64,000 nucleotides of DNA from Longimonas halophila (GTDB lineage: Bacteria > Bacteroidota > Rhodothermia > Rhodothermales > Salinibacteraceae): assembly GCF_002554705.1 (NCBI RefSeq), contig NZ_PDEP01000013.1, positions 32,484 to 96,483 on the forward strand. Direction: 5' to 3'. The translations under genes were made by a program, and so were the position numbers. Shown here piece by piece: positions 16,187 through 25,065 of the stretch. Under the pieces are notes generated by a model. That model was not told where the DNA came from. It did no database searches and saw nothing but the letters and a program-made list of their open reading frames with translations. Every line of letters starts with the position of its first letter. Within the stretch, counting starts at the first letter, position 1.

Positions 16187-16378
16187 ATGGGTCTGTTTAC
16201 CGCCGGGCGCGGTCCACGCAGCTATGAGTATGAACCGCGCCGCTACGACTCTTCCGATGATGACGACATCAAGCGCCGCATGCGCAGCGGACGTCGCGAC
16301 CGCCGTCGCCGTCCTACCGATCTGCTTTATCTGGCCGGGCTGCTGGCGCTCTCGCTCTTTATCTACTTCTCGTTGTAG
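16187..16378 (+). CDS. Small single-pass membrane protein upstream of mutL
   Basis: 63 residues from ATG 16187. A very charged N-terminal half (YEYEPRRYDSSDDDDIKRR, then MRSGRRDRRRRP) is followed by one C-terminal helix (LLYLAGLLALSLFIYFSL), giving a tail-anchored layout. It ends 9 bp before mutL, so it may be cotranscribed. No known family recognised. The frame continues upstream but into the neighbouring repeat element, so the short form is preferred. Confidence 0.55.
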   Translation: MGLFTAGRGPRSYEYEPRRYDSSDDDDIKRRMRSGRRDRRRRPTDLLYLAGLLALSLFIYFSL

Positions 16379-16387
16379 CGTCCCCGC

Positions 16388-18361
16388 ATGGCTGATTCTT
16401 CTGCACCAGATGCCCGAGACGCTCCCCCCGACGCGGGCAACCGAGACACGAGCAACGACGGTCTCATTCGGCAGCTGCCCGACGTGCTCGCCAACAAAAT
16501 TGCCGCGGGCGAGGTCGTGCAGCGCCCCGCCTCCGTCGTCAAAGAGCTAATCGAGAACGCGCTCGACGCCGGGGCCTCTCGCATCACCGTGCGCATCAAA
16601 GACGCCGGACGCACGCTCATCCAGGTCACCGACGACGGCTGCGGCATGAGCCGGGCCGATGCCAAGCGCTCTTTCCAGCGTCACGCCACCAGCAAGATTC
16701 GAGGCATCGACGACCTGGAGCGCATCCGTACGCTCGGGTTTCGCGGCGAGGCCCTCGCCTCCATCGGCGCCGTCGCGCAGGTCGAACTCAAAACGCGCCG
16801 TGTAGAGGACGACATCGGCACGCTCGTGCAGATGAACGGCGGTACGATGGAGACCCATCGCCCGTGCGCCACCCCGGCGGGCACCACCATCTCGGTGCGC
16901 AACCTCTTCTACAACGTGCCCGCGCGTCGCAACTTCCTAAAAACGCCGGCCACGGAGATGAAGCACATCTCCGACACCATCTACCAGCAGGCCCTCGCCC
17001 ATCCCGGCGTGCACATCGAACTCGACCACGACGACCGCTCCATCGTGCAGTGCGAAGCCGCCACTGCGCAGGACGACCACGAGCGGCTCCGCTTTCGTAT
17101 CCGCCAGCTCTGGACCGAAGACCGCGCCGCCACCCTCCTGCCCGTCTCCGATGCATCCAGCTACCTGCGCGTGTGGGGGCTTGTGGCGCACCCCGAGCGC
17201 GTCAAATCCACCCGCGAGGACCAGTTTCTTTTCGTGAACGACCGCGCCATCCAGGATCGCTACCTCAGCCATGCCGTGCGCAAAGCCTACGGCGACTGGC
17301 TCCCCGACAAGGCCTTCCCGTTCTTCACCCTGTTCCTGGAGCTCGACCCCGAACGCGTTGACGTCAACGTGCACCCCACCAAGGCCGAGGTCAAGTTTGA
17401 AGACGAAAGCGGCATCTACGGCCTCCTCCGCAGCAGCGTGCGCGAGGCCCTCAAAACACAGTTCACCACCCCGCAGTTCGACCCGTGCGAGGCCGACGCG
17501 TCCGCAACAAGCGGAGGAGCGTCCGGAGCCCCGTCGTCCTCACGCCCCACGCCCGTATCGTTTGGAGATGCAGAGCCGTCTGCCTCCCCCACCACCTCGT
17601 CACGGTCGTCTTCAGGATCGCGCTCCGCCCCATCATCGGGCAGCGCACCCACCGGTTCCCGCGCCAATGCAGGGGCCACAGCATCGCAAAGCGGCCCGCT
17701 CGGCCCCCTCACCGACCGTCTGTACCGCCCCGAAGACGAAGTGGATGCCGACGCATCTGATGAAGACACAAGCGCTCCCAAGTCCACGCCCGGACATGGA
17801 CCCGTGTGGGTGCTGCACGGGCGCTACCTGCTCGTGCCCATCGACGAAGGGCTGATGGTGGTCGATCCACGGGCTGCGCACCGGCGTATTCTGTACGAGC
17901 GCTATCAGGCACGCCTGCAGCAAGAGAGCGGCGAGTCGCAGCAGCTGCTCTTTGCCGAAACCATCGACCTCTCCGTGCAAGAAGCCGAGCGCTTCGAGGG
18001 GCTGCAGGACGAACTGGCTCACGTTGGCTTCGATGCCGAATCCCTCAGCGGACGCACCGTGGCCCTCCGCGGCATCCCGCCCAAGCTCGACACCGAGCGC
18101 GCTGTCGACGCCTTCCGCGCGCTCCTTAGCGATGACGACAGCACTCCCGAATCCGCCACCGAAACGCGCCACAAAGCCTGGGCCCGCACCCTGGCCAGCC
18201 GCCAGGCCCTCGACCGGGTGGGCGACTGGGCGCTGGAAGAGCGGCGCGCGTTCATCCGCACGCTCTGGCAGTGCGAGGTCCCCTACGTTGACCCCAGCGG
18301 CACGCCTACACTCATCCGTCTCTCCCTCGACGAAGTCGGCGCGCTGCTGAACAAGGCGTAA
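16388..18361 (+). CDS. mutL: DNA mismatch repair protein MutL
   Basis: 657 residues. The GHKL ATPase N-terminus is textbook: IAAGEVVQRPASVVKELIENALDAGA, DDGCGM, RHATSKI and TLGFRGEALASI. A long low-complexity Ser/Pro/Thr linker (about 365-470) leads to the C-terminal dimerisation domain. The endonuclease motif DQHAxxERxxxE is degenerate (DPRAAHRRILYER, Asp493-Arg505), and the C-terminal CPHGRP-type motif reads VDPSGTP (about 634-640). It may therefore not nick DNA itself, which is unusual for a bacterium outside the MutH lineage. Confidence 0.95.
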   Translation: MADSSAPDARDAPPDAGNRDTSNDGLIRQLPDVLANKIAAGEVVQRPASVVKELIENALDAGASRITVRIKDAGRTLIQVTDDGCGMSRADAKRSFQRHATSKIRGIDDLERIRTLGFRGEALASIGAVAQVELKTRRVEDDIGTLVQMNGGTMETHRPCATPAGTTISVRNLFYNVPARRNFLKTPATEMKHISDTIYQQALAHPGVHIELDHDDRSIVQCEAATAQDDHERLRFRIRQLWTEDRAATLLPVSDASSYLRVWGLVAHPERVKSTREDQFLFVNDRAIQDRYLSHAVRKAYGDWLPDKAFPFFTLFLELDPERVDVNVHPTKAEVKFEDESGIYGLLRSSVREALKTQFTTPQFDPCEADASATSGGASGAPSSSRPTPVSFGDAEPSASPTTSSRSSSGSRSAPSSGSAPTGSRANAGATASQSGPLGPLTDRLYRPEDEVDADASDEDTSAPKSTPGHGPVWVLHGRYLLVPIDEGLMVVDPRAAHRRILYERYQARLQQESGESQQLLFAETIDLSVQEAERFEGLQDELAHVGFDAESLSGRTVALRGIPPKLDTERAVDAFRALLSDDDSTPESATETRHKAWARTLASRQALDRVGDWALEERRAFIRTLWQCEVPYVDPSGTPTLIRLSLDEVGALLNKA

Positions 18362-18523
18362 TCGGGCGCTGGATACGTTGGGTAGTGTGCTAACTTTTCG
18401 GCATACATTGCGCCTCCTCTCTGCAGTCTCATTCCGATCCCGACGGCAGTCGTGAGAGGAACCTCCTGCACCTTTGGAACGCTCCTTCGGGCGCTCGTCA
18501 CGTAATCATGCCCTTTCCATTAA

Positions 18524-19129
18524 TCAATATTCCGTCCCTCCTCCCCAATTGCGCTCAAATGCAAGCTCAGTCCGATCTGATTTTACACCGGGCACAATGG
18601 GGCCACGGGCATCCACAATGCGTAGAGCCTCGCGCGAATGCACCCAGTAGAGATCGCCACCTGCATTGCGCACCGAGTCTACCTGCACACTTGCGCTAAT
18701 TGACGGATAATCGCTTCGCATGGGCCCTTCTTCGAGCACCACGCGCCAGGACTGCTCGAAGAGACGGTCGGCCTCAAATTCAGCCCGCGCCGAATCTGTG
18801 GAAAGAGACGTTTCCACGCATAGCGCCGGTTCGCTGCTCTGGAAGCATCCGGTGGAGTCTTGAACCGGGGCAATTGTGCGTAGCATGTAGGCTTGGCTAA
18901 CCAGATTGACCCGCCCAACCCCCGACACAGTTGGATACGCGCGCACCGTCACGGTAAACGTATCCCGGTCGGCTACAAGGCCCGGCATATCAAGGGTTGC
19001 TTCGTCATCCTCGAACAGGGTTACAGGCGCGGCGCGATGGCAATCGTCGCATGCGCTGAACTCGCATCCAGTCAGCAGTGCAAGCGAAACGACCACGGCC
19101 CTCAACGCCCATGAAATGGACTGATGCAT
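18524..19129 (-). CDS. Lipoprotein of unknown function (shares its signal peptide with the gene at 27280)
   Basis: 201 residues from ATG 19129 (MHQSISWAL), chosen because the paralogous signal region at 28509 (MHQSTSWAL) starts at the same codon; an in-frame ATG at 19144 is alternative. The lipobox LLTGC predicts a lipid-anchored envelope protein. The mature part is Cys-containing with beta-rich segments (FTVTVRAYPTV, WRVVLEEGP) and no family I recognise. Its upstream region is interrupted by a 184-bp inverted-repeat element (19139-19322). Confidence 0.7.
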   Translation of the reverse strand: MHQSISWALRAVVVSLALLTGCEFSACDDCHRAAPVTLFEDDEATLDMPGLVADRDTFTVTVRAYPTVSGVGRVNLVSQAYMLRTIAPVQDSTGCFQSSEPALCVETSLSTDSARAEFEADRLFEQSWRVVLEEGPMRSDYPSISASVQVDSVRNAGGDLYWVHSREALRIVDARGPIVPGVKSDRTELAFERNWGGGTEY

Positions 19130-19131
19130 CG

Positions 19132-19329
19132 TATTTAACGGCATGTGCAGGTTTCCTTCCTCCTTTGTTGATCGCCGCCTTGTGGCAGAGTGCACGGTCC
19201 TGACATCCCCCATTCCCTCACGCTGTTCGGGCGTTTCCCCCTTCGCGAAGGGGGAAATGTCGCGCAGCGACAAAGGGGGATGCCCAACCGGGAAGGACCA
19301 TCGAAAAACCCGCACACTGCGTTATTTAA
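19132..19329. repeat. Second-type MITE-like insertion with TATTTAA target duplication
   Basis: The element is 19139-19322 (about 184 bp). Near the left end lies TGTGCAGGTTT; near the right end the inverted counterpart reads TGTGCGGGTTT, each 5-6 bp from the edge. TATTTAA is repeated at 19132-19138 and 19323-19329. The related upstream region of the gene starting at 28509 lacks this insert (GATGCATAGTTATGTGGGC), supporting insertion. The interior carries the palindrome at 19204-19282. Confidence 0.7.
19204..19282. repeat. GC-rich dispersed palindrome, copy 3
   Basis: Outer arms CATCCCCC and GGGGGATG, inner stem CCCCCTTCGCGAAGGGGG (itself palindromic), then AATGTCGCGCAGCGACA. Same plan as 9848-9913 and 9595-9651. 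Confidence 0.8.
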
Positions 19330-19622
19330 GTTTGATGTGCTGAAAATGGCACCCGGTACCAACATATCAAATCCGCGGCAAATACGCTAACGCGCCGAAA
19401 AGTGTGCTCCCAGGTTCATGATCCAACAGGGATGGTTATCGGGCAGTAGCGCAGTTCTATGTGATGGTGAACGTCCTCAGTAGCCGAAGACGGGGGCACG
19501 AGACGCTCCCCTACCCCCACTCAACGCCGCACGCCGCGGCTCACCGATTGGGGCCGAACGGCTGGCTGGGCCGCGCATGAATCCAAGCACCTCGCTGTTC
19601 TCTGGTGCTCCCGCCATGCGCT

Positions 19623-21854
19623 ATGCGTTACTTGCTCTCACTTGTCCTTCTTGTTGCCTGCATCGTTTGGGGATCCACAGCTTCGGCTCAACCCGTAAGC
19701 CCACCTGCAGTGGTTACAGGGCGCGTCGTAGATGCCGACGGCCAGGCGCTTCCCTACGCCAGCGTTCGCATCGACGGAACAGTAGCAGGCGCGGCTACCG
19801 ATTCCACCGGGCGCTTTCGCTTTACAACGCGCCGTAGCGAACGCGTCACGCTGCGCGCCTCCATGGTCGGATACGCTGATGACACGCAATCCGTCATGCT
19901 CGCACCAGGCGATACCACGTCGGTACGCTTTCAGCTATCACCACGCGACATCGAGCTCAATGAAGCGCTCGTCACTGAGGCACACTTCACCACGGGGACG
20001 GATGCCCAGGCTTCGCTTTCAACCCTGGAGGCGGTGACCACCCCCGGCGCCTCGGGCGACGTGCTGCGAGGATTGCAGGCATTTCCGGGCGTGGCTGCTC
20101 CTGGCGACGGAGCCGGGCTGTTCGTGCGCGGCGGCGACGTCTCCGAAACCCAAACGCTGCTCGATGGCGCTCCGCTTGCGCATCCCTACCGCTACGAATC
20201 GCCCAGCGGCGGCTCGTTTAGCACGGTGCCAACGTTTCTGGTAGACGGAACGCAGTTTGCCACCGGCGGCTTCTCGGCCAAGTACGGAAATGCGCTCTCG
20301 GGCGTCCTCTCCATCGAAACCCTCGATCGTCCCCAAGCCGCGCAGCAGCGCATCAACGTGGGACTGGCCGGGGTCGGGCTGCGCATCGACCAGCCGATTG
20401 TATATGATGCCCTCGGACTCCGGGTCTCGGGCAACCGCTCGTTCACCGGGCTCTTGTTTCGCGTCAACGGCCAAAACGATGACTTCGATACGGTGCCCCA
20501 GGGGTGGGACGGGACAGCGAGTCTTACGTGGGACCACGACCGGCTCGGGCAGCTCAAGGCGCAGTCGTTTGTGCGGAAGAGCCGCCTGGGTGTGCAGACG
20601 CAAGAGGGCGCGTTTGTCGGGCGCTACCGCACCGAAGCGACCAACCAGCTTCATAGCCTGCACTGGGAAACGAGCGCCTCCGACTGGACCGTGGAAAGCA
20701 GCTTGTCGTGGAGCCGGTTTGCCTCGGAGCGGTCGTTTGGTGTGCTCGACCTGTGCCCCATCGACCGCGCAACCACGTTGCGGGTGGATGCCACACATCG
20801 CGGCCTCCCGCAGTTCGAACGCGGACGGTGGCGGGCTGGTGCCATCGTGCAGCGACGCACCTACGAGATTCGCGGCACCGTACCCGTCCAGCCCGATGTG
20901 CTAACCCCCGGCGCGCCCACCAACACATTCCGCGAGGCTCTTACCGTTCGCCGTGCGGGTGGCTACCTGGATGCCGACGTCCCCATCGGCCCCCGCCTCA
21001 CGGCCACCGTCGGACTCCGAGCCGATCATCACAGCGATGCAGGCACCGTGGCCGATCCGCGTGCTGCGCTGGCCATGCAGCTTGGCGGATCCACGACCCT
21101 GCGCGCCGCCTGGGGGCGCTATCACCAGTTCCCGGAGCCCTCCACGCTGGGCGAGCACAGCGGTCCGAACGCGCTCGGGGCGGAGCAGGCCCAGCATCTC
21201 GTTTTGGGGCTACAACACGACCGCGGCCCCTGGCTGGCGCGCATTGCCGGGTACTGGAAGCCGTACCGCGACCTCGTGGTGCGTACCGGCAGTGCCACAT
21301 TCGCCAATGAGGGCACCGGTCACGCACGCGGTGCCGACGCCTTTCTGCGCTATGGTGCTTTCCTCGAAACGCCCATCAGCGGGTGGATCAGCTACAGCCT
21401 GCTGGATGCCGAGCGCACGCAGCCTCGCGACGTGGGCTCCGTAGTGCAACTGGACGACGGCCCCGCGCCATTCGACCTGACGCATCAGCTTTCGGTGGTG
21501 GGCAAGGCAGAGGTGCTGCCCCGCGTCTACCTGGGCGGCACGTACCGTGTCACCTCGGGGCGGCCCTTCACGCCGGTGGTAGACACCGAACCGACCGCCA
21601 GCGATGCTCTGCTCCCCATCGACGGCCCGGTGGGCAGCATGCGCCTCCCGCCCTACCAGCGCCTCGACATGCAGGTCAGTTACTTCTGGCCATTTGGCAA
21701 TCAGCAACACGCAATCGTCTACGCGGCCATCAATAACCTCCTCGATCGCGCCAATGCCACCGGCGTGAACTACACGGCGGATTACAGCAACCGCTCGCTC
21801 CGCACGACCAATTTCCGACGCTCGTTTTACATCGGAGTAAGAGTGCAGCTATAG
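19623..21854 (+). CDS. TonB-dependent outer-membrane receptor with carboxypeptidase-regulatory N-domain
   Basis: 743 residues from ATG 19623 (a GTG at 19605 would only spoil the signal peptide). A signal peptide ends at about TASAQ. A CarboxypepD_reg-like domain (VVTGRVVDADGQALPYASVRIDG...) follows, then a plug domain (DVLRGLQAFPGVAAPGDGAGLFVRGGDVSETQTLLDGAPL) and a long beta barrel ending GVRVQL. Substrate unknown. It is followed by a TPR protein, a LytS-like kinase and a LytTR regulator in the same direction, so it may be a sensory or uptake receptor controlled by that pair. Confidence 0.9.
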   Translation: MRYLLSLVLLVACIVWGSTASAQPVSPPAVVTGRVVDADGQALPYASVRIDGTVAGAATDSTGRFRFTTRRSERVTLRASMVGYADDTQSVMLAPGDTTSVRFQLSPRDIELNEALVTEAHFTTGTDAQASLSTLEAVTTPGASGDVLRGLQAFPGVAAPGDGAGLFVRGGDVSETQTLLDGAPLAHPYRYESPSGGSFSTVPTFLVDGTQFATGGFSAKYGNALSGVLSIETLDRPQAAQQRINVGLAGVGLRIDQPIVYDALGLRVSGNRSFTGLLFRVNGQNDDFDTVPQGWDGTASLTWDHDRLGQLKAQSFVRKSRLGVQTQEGAFVGRYRTEATNQLHSLHWETSASDWTVESSLSWSRFASERSFGVLDLCPIDRATTLRVDATHRGLPQFERGRWRAGAIVQRRTYEIRGTVPVQPDVLTPGAPTNTFREALTVRRAGGYLDADVPIGPRLTATVGLRADHHSDAGTVADPRAALAMQLGGSTTLRAAWGRYHQFPEPSTLGEHSGPNALGAEQAQHLVLGLQHDRGPWLARIAGYWKPYRDLVVRTGSATFANEGTGHARGADAFLRYGAFLETPISGWISYSLLDAERTQPRDVGSVVQLDDGPAPFDLTHQLSVVGKAEVLPRVYLGGTYRVTSGRPFTPVVDTEPTASDALLPIDGPVGSMRLPPYQRLDMQVSYFWPFGNQQHAIVYAAINNLLDRANATGVNYTADYSNRSLRTTNFRRSFYIGVRVQL

Positions 21855-22141
21855 CGGGACGCAGAGCCCACCGATATCCATCGCCCCCTCTTTGCGGTTT
21901 CATTCCGAGCGAAGTCGAGAAATCTCCGGCACCCTGATGCATCCTTTCCAGCCATCGGTCACTTAATTGTGCTCCACCCTCTACGCTAATAACTCCGTCC
22001 CCCCGCATCCCCAACGACAATGCGAACGCCCCGCCCATCGCCGCCTTACGCGACTCACCGATTGCCTGCCAACTCCGCAGAAGGTCGTTTATTCGTCATC
22101 TCACCATCACGTACTTCTTTTCACAGCCCTATTGACGTCCT

Positions 22142-22909
22142 ATGTCTCGCCTGATGCACAGCCTCTTACTCGCGCTTTTGCTTGCACTGTGGATACCACT
22201 GGCCGCCGCGGCCCAGCCTGTCGATTCGCTGCTTACACAGGGCATCAGCCAGCTTACTGACGGCGTCACACGAGGACATGCGCCTACCGTGCAACAGGCC
22301 CGGGCCCTCTTTGAGCGCGCCTCATCCTCTGATGCACGCCCCGCGCTTAGCCATTACTACACCGCCCTGGCCAGCTACCGCCTGATCGATCTGGTGGATG
22401 ATGAAGACCGCAGCGACGCCTACATGGATGATGCACAGACGCATCTGGAGGCTGCGCTCGACCATCGGTCGGGCTGGGCGGAGGCGAATGCCTTGCTTGC
22501 CCTCGTGTACGGACGCAAAGCCGCGGGCGGCATGATCAGCGGCATGCGCTACGGTTCCAAATCAAACAATGCCATAGAGCGTGCCCGGGAGGCTGCGCCC
22601 AATAATCCACGCGTGCTGCTTGCCCAGGGCATCAGCCTGTACAATACCCCCAGCATGTGGGGCGGCGACACCGACGAAGCCATCGCGCGCTTGCAAGAAG
22701 CCACCAATCGCTTTGCCAACACGTCCCCCACAGATCCGCTCCAGCCCAACTGGGGCCATGCCGATGCGTATGCGTGGTTAGGCATTGCGCATGCAAACGA
22801 CAACCGCCCGCGCGAGGCCCGCGCCGCGTTCGAGAATGCCCTGGACGTGCGTCCCGGCTACGGATGGGTGCAGCACGTGCTGATGCCGGAGCTGGCCGCG
22901 GCTGAATAG
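22142..22909 (+). CDS. Secreted tetratricopeptide-repeat protein
   Basis: 255 residues. A signal peptide (LLLALLLALWIPLAAAAQ) is followed by TPR-like helices: ARALFERASSSDARPALSHYYTALASY, YMDDAQTHLEAALDHRSGWAEANALLALVYG, and at the C-terminus EARAAFENALDVRPGYGWV. Periplasmic or envelope-attached. Probably part of the receptor/two-component run; a 287-bp gap separates it from the receptor and 69 bp separate it from the kinase. Confidence 0.78.
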   Translation: MSRLMHSLLLALLLALWIPLAAAAQPVDSLLTQGISQLTDGVTRGHAPTVQQARALFERASSSDARPALSHYYTALASYRLIDLVDDEDRSDAYMDDAQTHLEAALDHRSGWAEANALLALVYGRKAAGGMISGMRYGSKSNNAIERAREAAPNNPRVLLAQGISLYNTPSMWGGDTDEAIARLQEATNRFANTSPTDPLQPNWGHADAYAWLGIAHANDNRPREARAAFENALDVRPGYGWVQHVLMPELAAAE

Positions 22910-22978
22910 CGGGCTGCTGGGCTGCATCGGTGTCCACTGGCCTCGTCTCCATCCTGCTTTCCATCTGTCTGCTGTTTC

Positions 22979-24121
22979 ATGACTTCAGGTGCTCCTGTCA
23001 CCGGATCCCCGTCGCCTCCGCGAATTACGTGGCCCGGCGTGGGACTGGCGACAGTCTGCTGGCTGCTCTATACTCTGTTCTATACGTTTTTTGTGATCCG
23101 ACAAGCACCTGAGGCGCCTCTTGGGGGCATTCTTATCGGTCAGACGCTGTTCACAATCCTGATGGCTGCGGCCAGCGTGCCTGCCTGGTGGGTCACCGTG
23201 CGCCGCATGGACGGCATGCACTGGGGGCAGATCTTGGCCGTTCACGCAGTGCTGGGGCCGCTCTATGCTTGGGGAACGCTTAGCCTTTACCTTGCCAGCA
23301 TGGAGGCGTTCTTTGGATCAGCCGTTGCGACGGACATCCGCAGCAACTTCCAGTGGATTCTGTTCGGCAATCTCACAGTATACGCGGTGCAGTTTGCCAT
23401 CTATCATCTGGTGCGCTCGGTGCAGCGGCTGCGATGGCGCGAGCAGCAGGCCGCCGAGTATGCCGCCCTGGCGCGCGAGCGCGAACTCGCCGCTCTCAAA
23501 GCGCAGGTGCAGCCGCACTTCCTGTTCAACACGCTGAACTCCATCAGCGCCACCGTGCCGCTGGATCCCGAGCAGGCCCGCGAAATGATTGCTGACCTGG
23601 CGCACTTGCTGCGCCATGCCCTTGACAGCACCGAGCGCCAGCGCGTGCCACTCCGCGACGAAATCGCGATGGCGAAGTCCTACCTCGACCTGGAGGCGCG
23701 CCGCTTCTCCGACCGCCTGTCGGTGGCCTATCACATCGACGCGCCCGAGGATGCTCTCGACACGCCCGTGCCGCCCGTGGTATTGCAGCCGCTCGTGGAG
23801 AACGCAATCAAACACGGCATCGCCCCGCAGGCACGCGGCGGAACGGTTACGCTGTATGTAAAACAGGACACCGGCATCCTGCGCGTGTGTGTCGAAGACA
23901 CCGGGGCCGGCCCGTCTTCGGCCAGCGCTGTGCCTGAAACCATTATCAACGGCAACGATGCTGCGCCCCATACTCCCACCGAAGAGGGCGCCGGCGTCGG
24001 ACTTACGAACACCGCTCGGCGGCTGACGCACGCCTTTGGCTCCGAGGCCGCCCTCCACACCGAAGCCGTCGACCCGCACGGCTTTCGGGTCTGGTTTACC
24101 CTTCCCCTCGACACAAACTGA
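22979..24121 (+). CDS. LytS/YehU-type sensor histidine kinase
   Basis: 380 residues. About four transmembrane helices occupy residues 20-145, then a coiled linker (REQQAAEYAALARERELAALKAQ) and the His_kinase (PF06580-like) core QPHFLFNTLNSI with phospho-acceptor His180. The ATPase N-box reads LQPLVENAIKHGI, and the G-box region GAGVGLTNTARRL. Membrane kinases of this group phosphorylate a LytTR regulator; its partner begins 12 bp downstream. No extracellular sensor domain is visible. Confidence 0.92.
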   Translation: MTSGAPVTGSPSPPRITWPGVGLATVCWLLYTLFYTFFVIRQAPEAPLGGILIGQTLFTILMAAASVPAWWVTVRRMDGMHWGQILAVHAVLGPLYAWGTLSLYLASMEAFFGSAVATDIRSNFQWILFGNLTVYAVQFAIYHLVRSVQRLRWREQQAAEYAALARERELAALKAQVQPHFLFNTLNSISATVPLDPEQAREMIADLAHLLRHALDSTERQRVPLRDEIAMAKSYLDLEARRFSDRLSVAYHIDAPEDALDTPVPPVVLQPLVENAIKHGIAPQARGGTVTLYVKQDTGILRVCVEDTGAGPSSASAVPETIINGNDAAPHTPTEEGAGVGLTNTARRLTHAFGSEAALHTEAVDPHGFRVWFTLPLDTN

Positions 24122-24133
24122 CGCTTCTTCGCC

Positions 24134-24901
24134 ATGCCTGATTCGCTAACAGCTGTCATCGTAGACGACGAACCGCCCGCACGCCAGCTGGTGCGCGAGT
24201 ACCTGTCGGACTTCGAGCACATCGACGTGATAGATACAGCAGGCACCGGCACCGATGCCGTCCGCGTGATCGAAGCCACCACGCCCGATCTCGTCTTCCT
24301 GGACGTGCAGATGCCCGAAGGCAACGGATTTGACGTGCTGGAGCGCATCGAGCTGGATCCACCGCCGTACATCATCTTCTCGACCGCCTACGACGAGTAC
24401 GCCATCCAAGCCTTCGAAACTGGCGCGGTGGACTATCTGCTGAAGCCCTACAAACGCGACCGCTTTGAGCAGGCCGTGCAGCGGGCCCTCGACCGGCATG
24501 ATCAGGAGGAAACCGCTGCCGATTACGCCGACCGCCTGGCGAGGCTCTTGCAAGAGACGACCACGTCTGCCGACGCCCCCGACCGGCTCTACGTGCGGCA
24601 CGGTGAGAAAATCCTTCCCGTGCAAACGAGCGCCATTCAGTGGGTTGAAGCGGCGGGCGACTATTCCGAGATCCATACCGCCGACGGGACCTACCTTTCG
24701 TCAGCAGGACTTGGCGACCTGGACGAGCGCCTGTCGGGCGACCGGTTTTTGCGGATCCACCGCTCCCACCTCATTGCACTGGATGCGGTAGACCACCTCC
24801 GCAGCGACGGCTCCGGCGGCTACCACGTCCGCCTCACCGACGGCACCCGGCTGCGCGTCAGCCGCACCTACGCCCCCGAGATCCGATCGCGTATTGTGTG
24901 A
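24134..24901 (+). CDS. LytTR-family response regulator
   Basis: 255 residues. Receiver domain (1-120) with acidic pair DDE (11-13), phospho-acceptor Asp57 in VFLDVQMPEG, and KPYKRD. A LytTR DNA-binding domain (about 150-255) contains WVEAAGDYSEIHTADGTYLSS, RFLRIHRSHLIALDAVDHL and RLRVSRTY. Together with the preceding kinase it forms a two-component system; targets may include the upstream receptor or TPR genes. No binding site identified. Confidence 0.94.
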   Translation: MPDSLTAVIVDDEPPARQLVREYLSDFEHIDVIDTAGTGTDAVRVIEATTPDLVFLDVQMPEGNGFDVLERIELDPPPYIIFSTAYDEYAIQAFETGAVDYLLKPYKRDRFEQAVQRALDRHDQEETAADYADRLARLLQETTTSADAPDRLYVRHGEKILPVQTSAIQWVEAAGDYSEIHTADGTYLSSAGLGDLDERLSGDRFLRIHRSHLIALDAVDHLRSDGSGGYHVRLTDGTRLRVSRTYAPEIRSRIV

Positions 24902-25065
24902 GGCAGGCATTACAGCCGTTTCGCTGCACCGGCCATTACGTACATGTGCACCCGGTTAATCGTAAGCCCTTGTCCGCCATGATAATGGTAATGCGGACAC
25001 ATGTAGGAACGGCTGTCTCGAGGACGAGCGGCGTAAACGCTCCAGATCCCGAAATCTCTCCATCG

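Larger units (their letters stand above)
19130..19622. other. Intergenic region holding insertion element and receptor upstream region
   Basis: 493 bp between divergent genes. 19132-19329 is the second-type element and its flanking duplication. 19330-19385 resembles 28520-28575 upstream of the other MHQS lipoprotein (TGCTGAAAATGG...TACCAAC.TATCAAATC.GCG), suggesting a shared promoter region. 19390-19622 has no recognised motif and should contain the TonB-receptor promoter. Confidence 0.55.
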
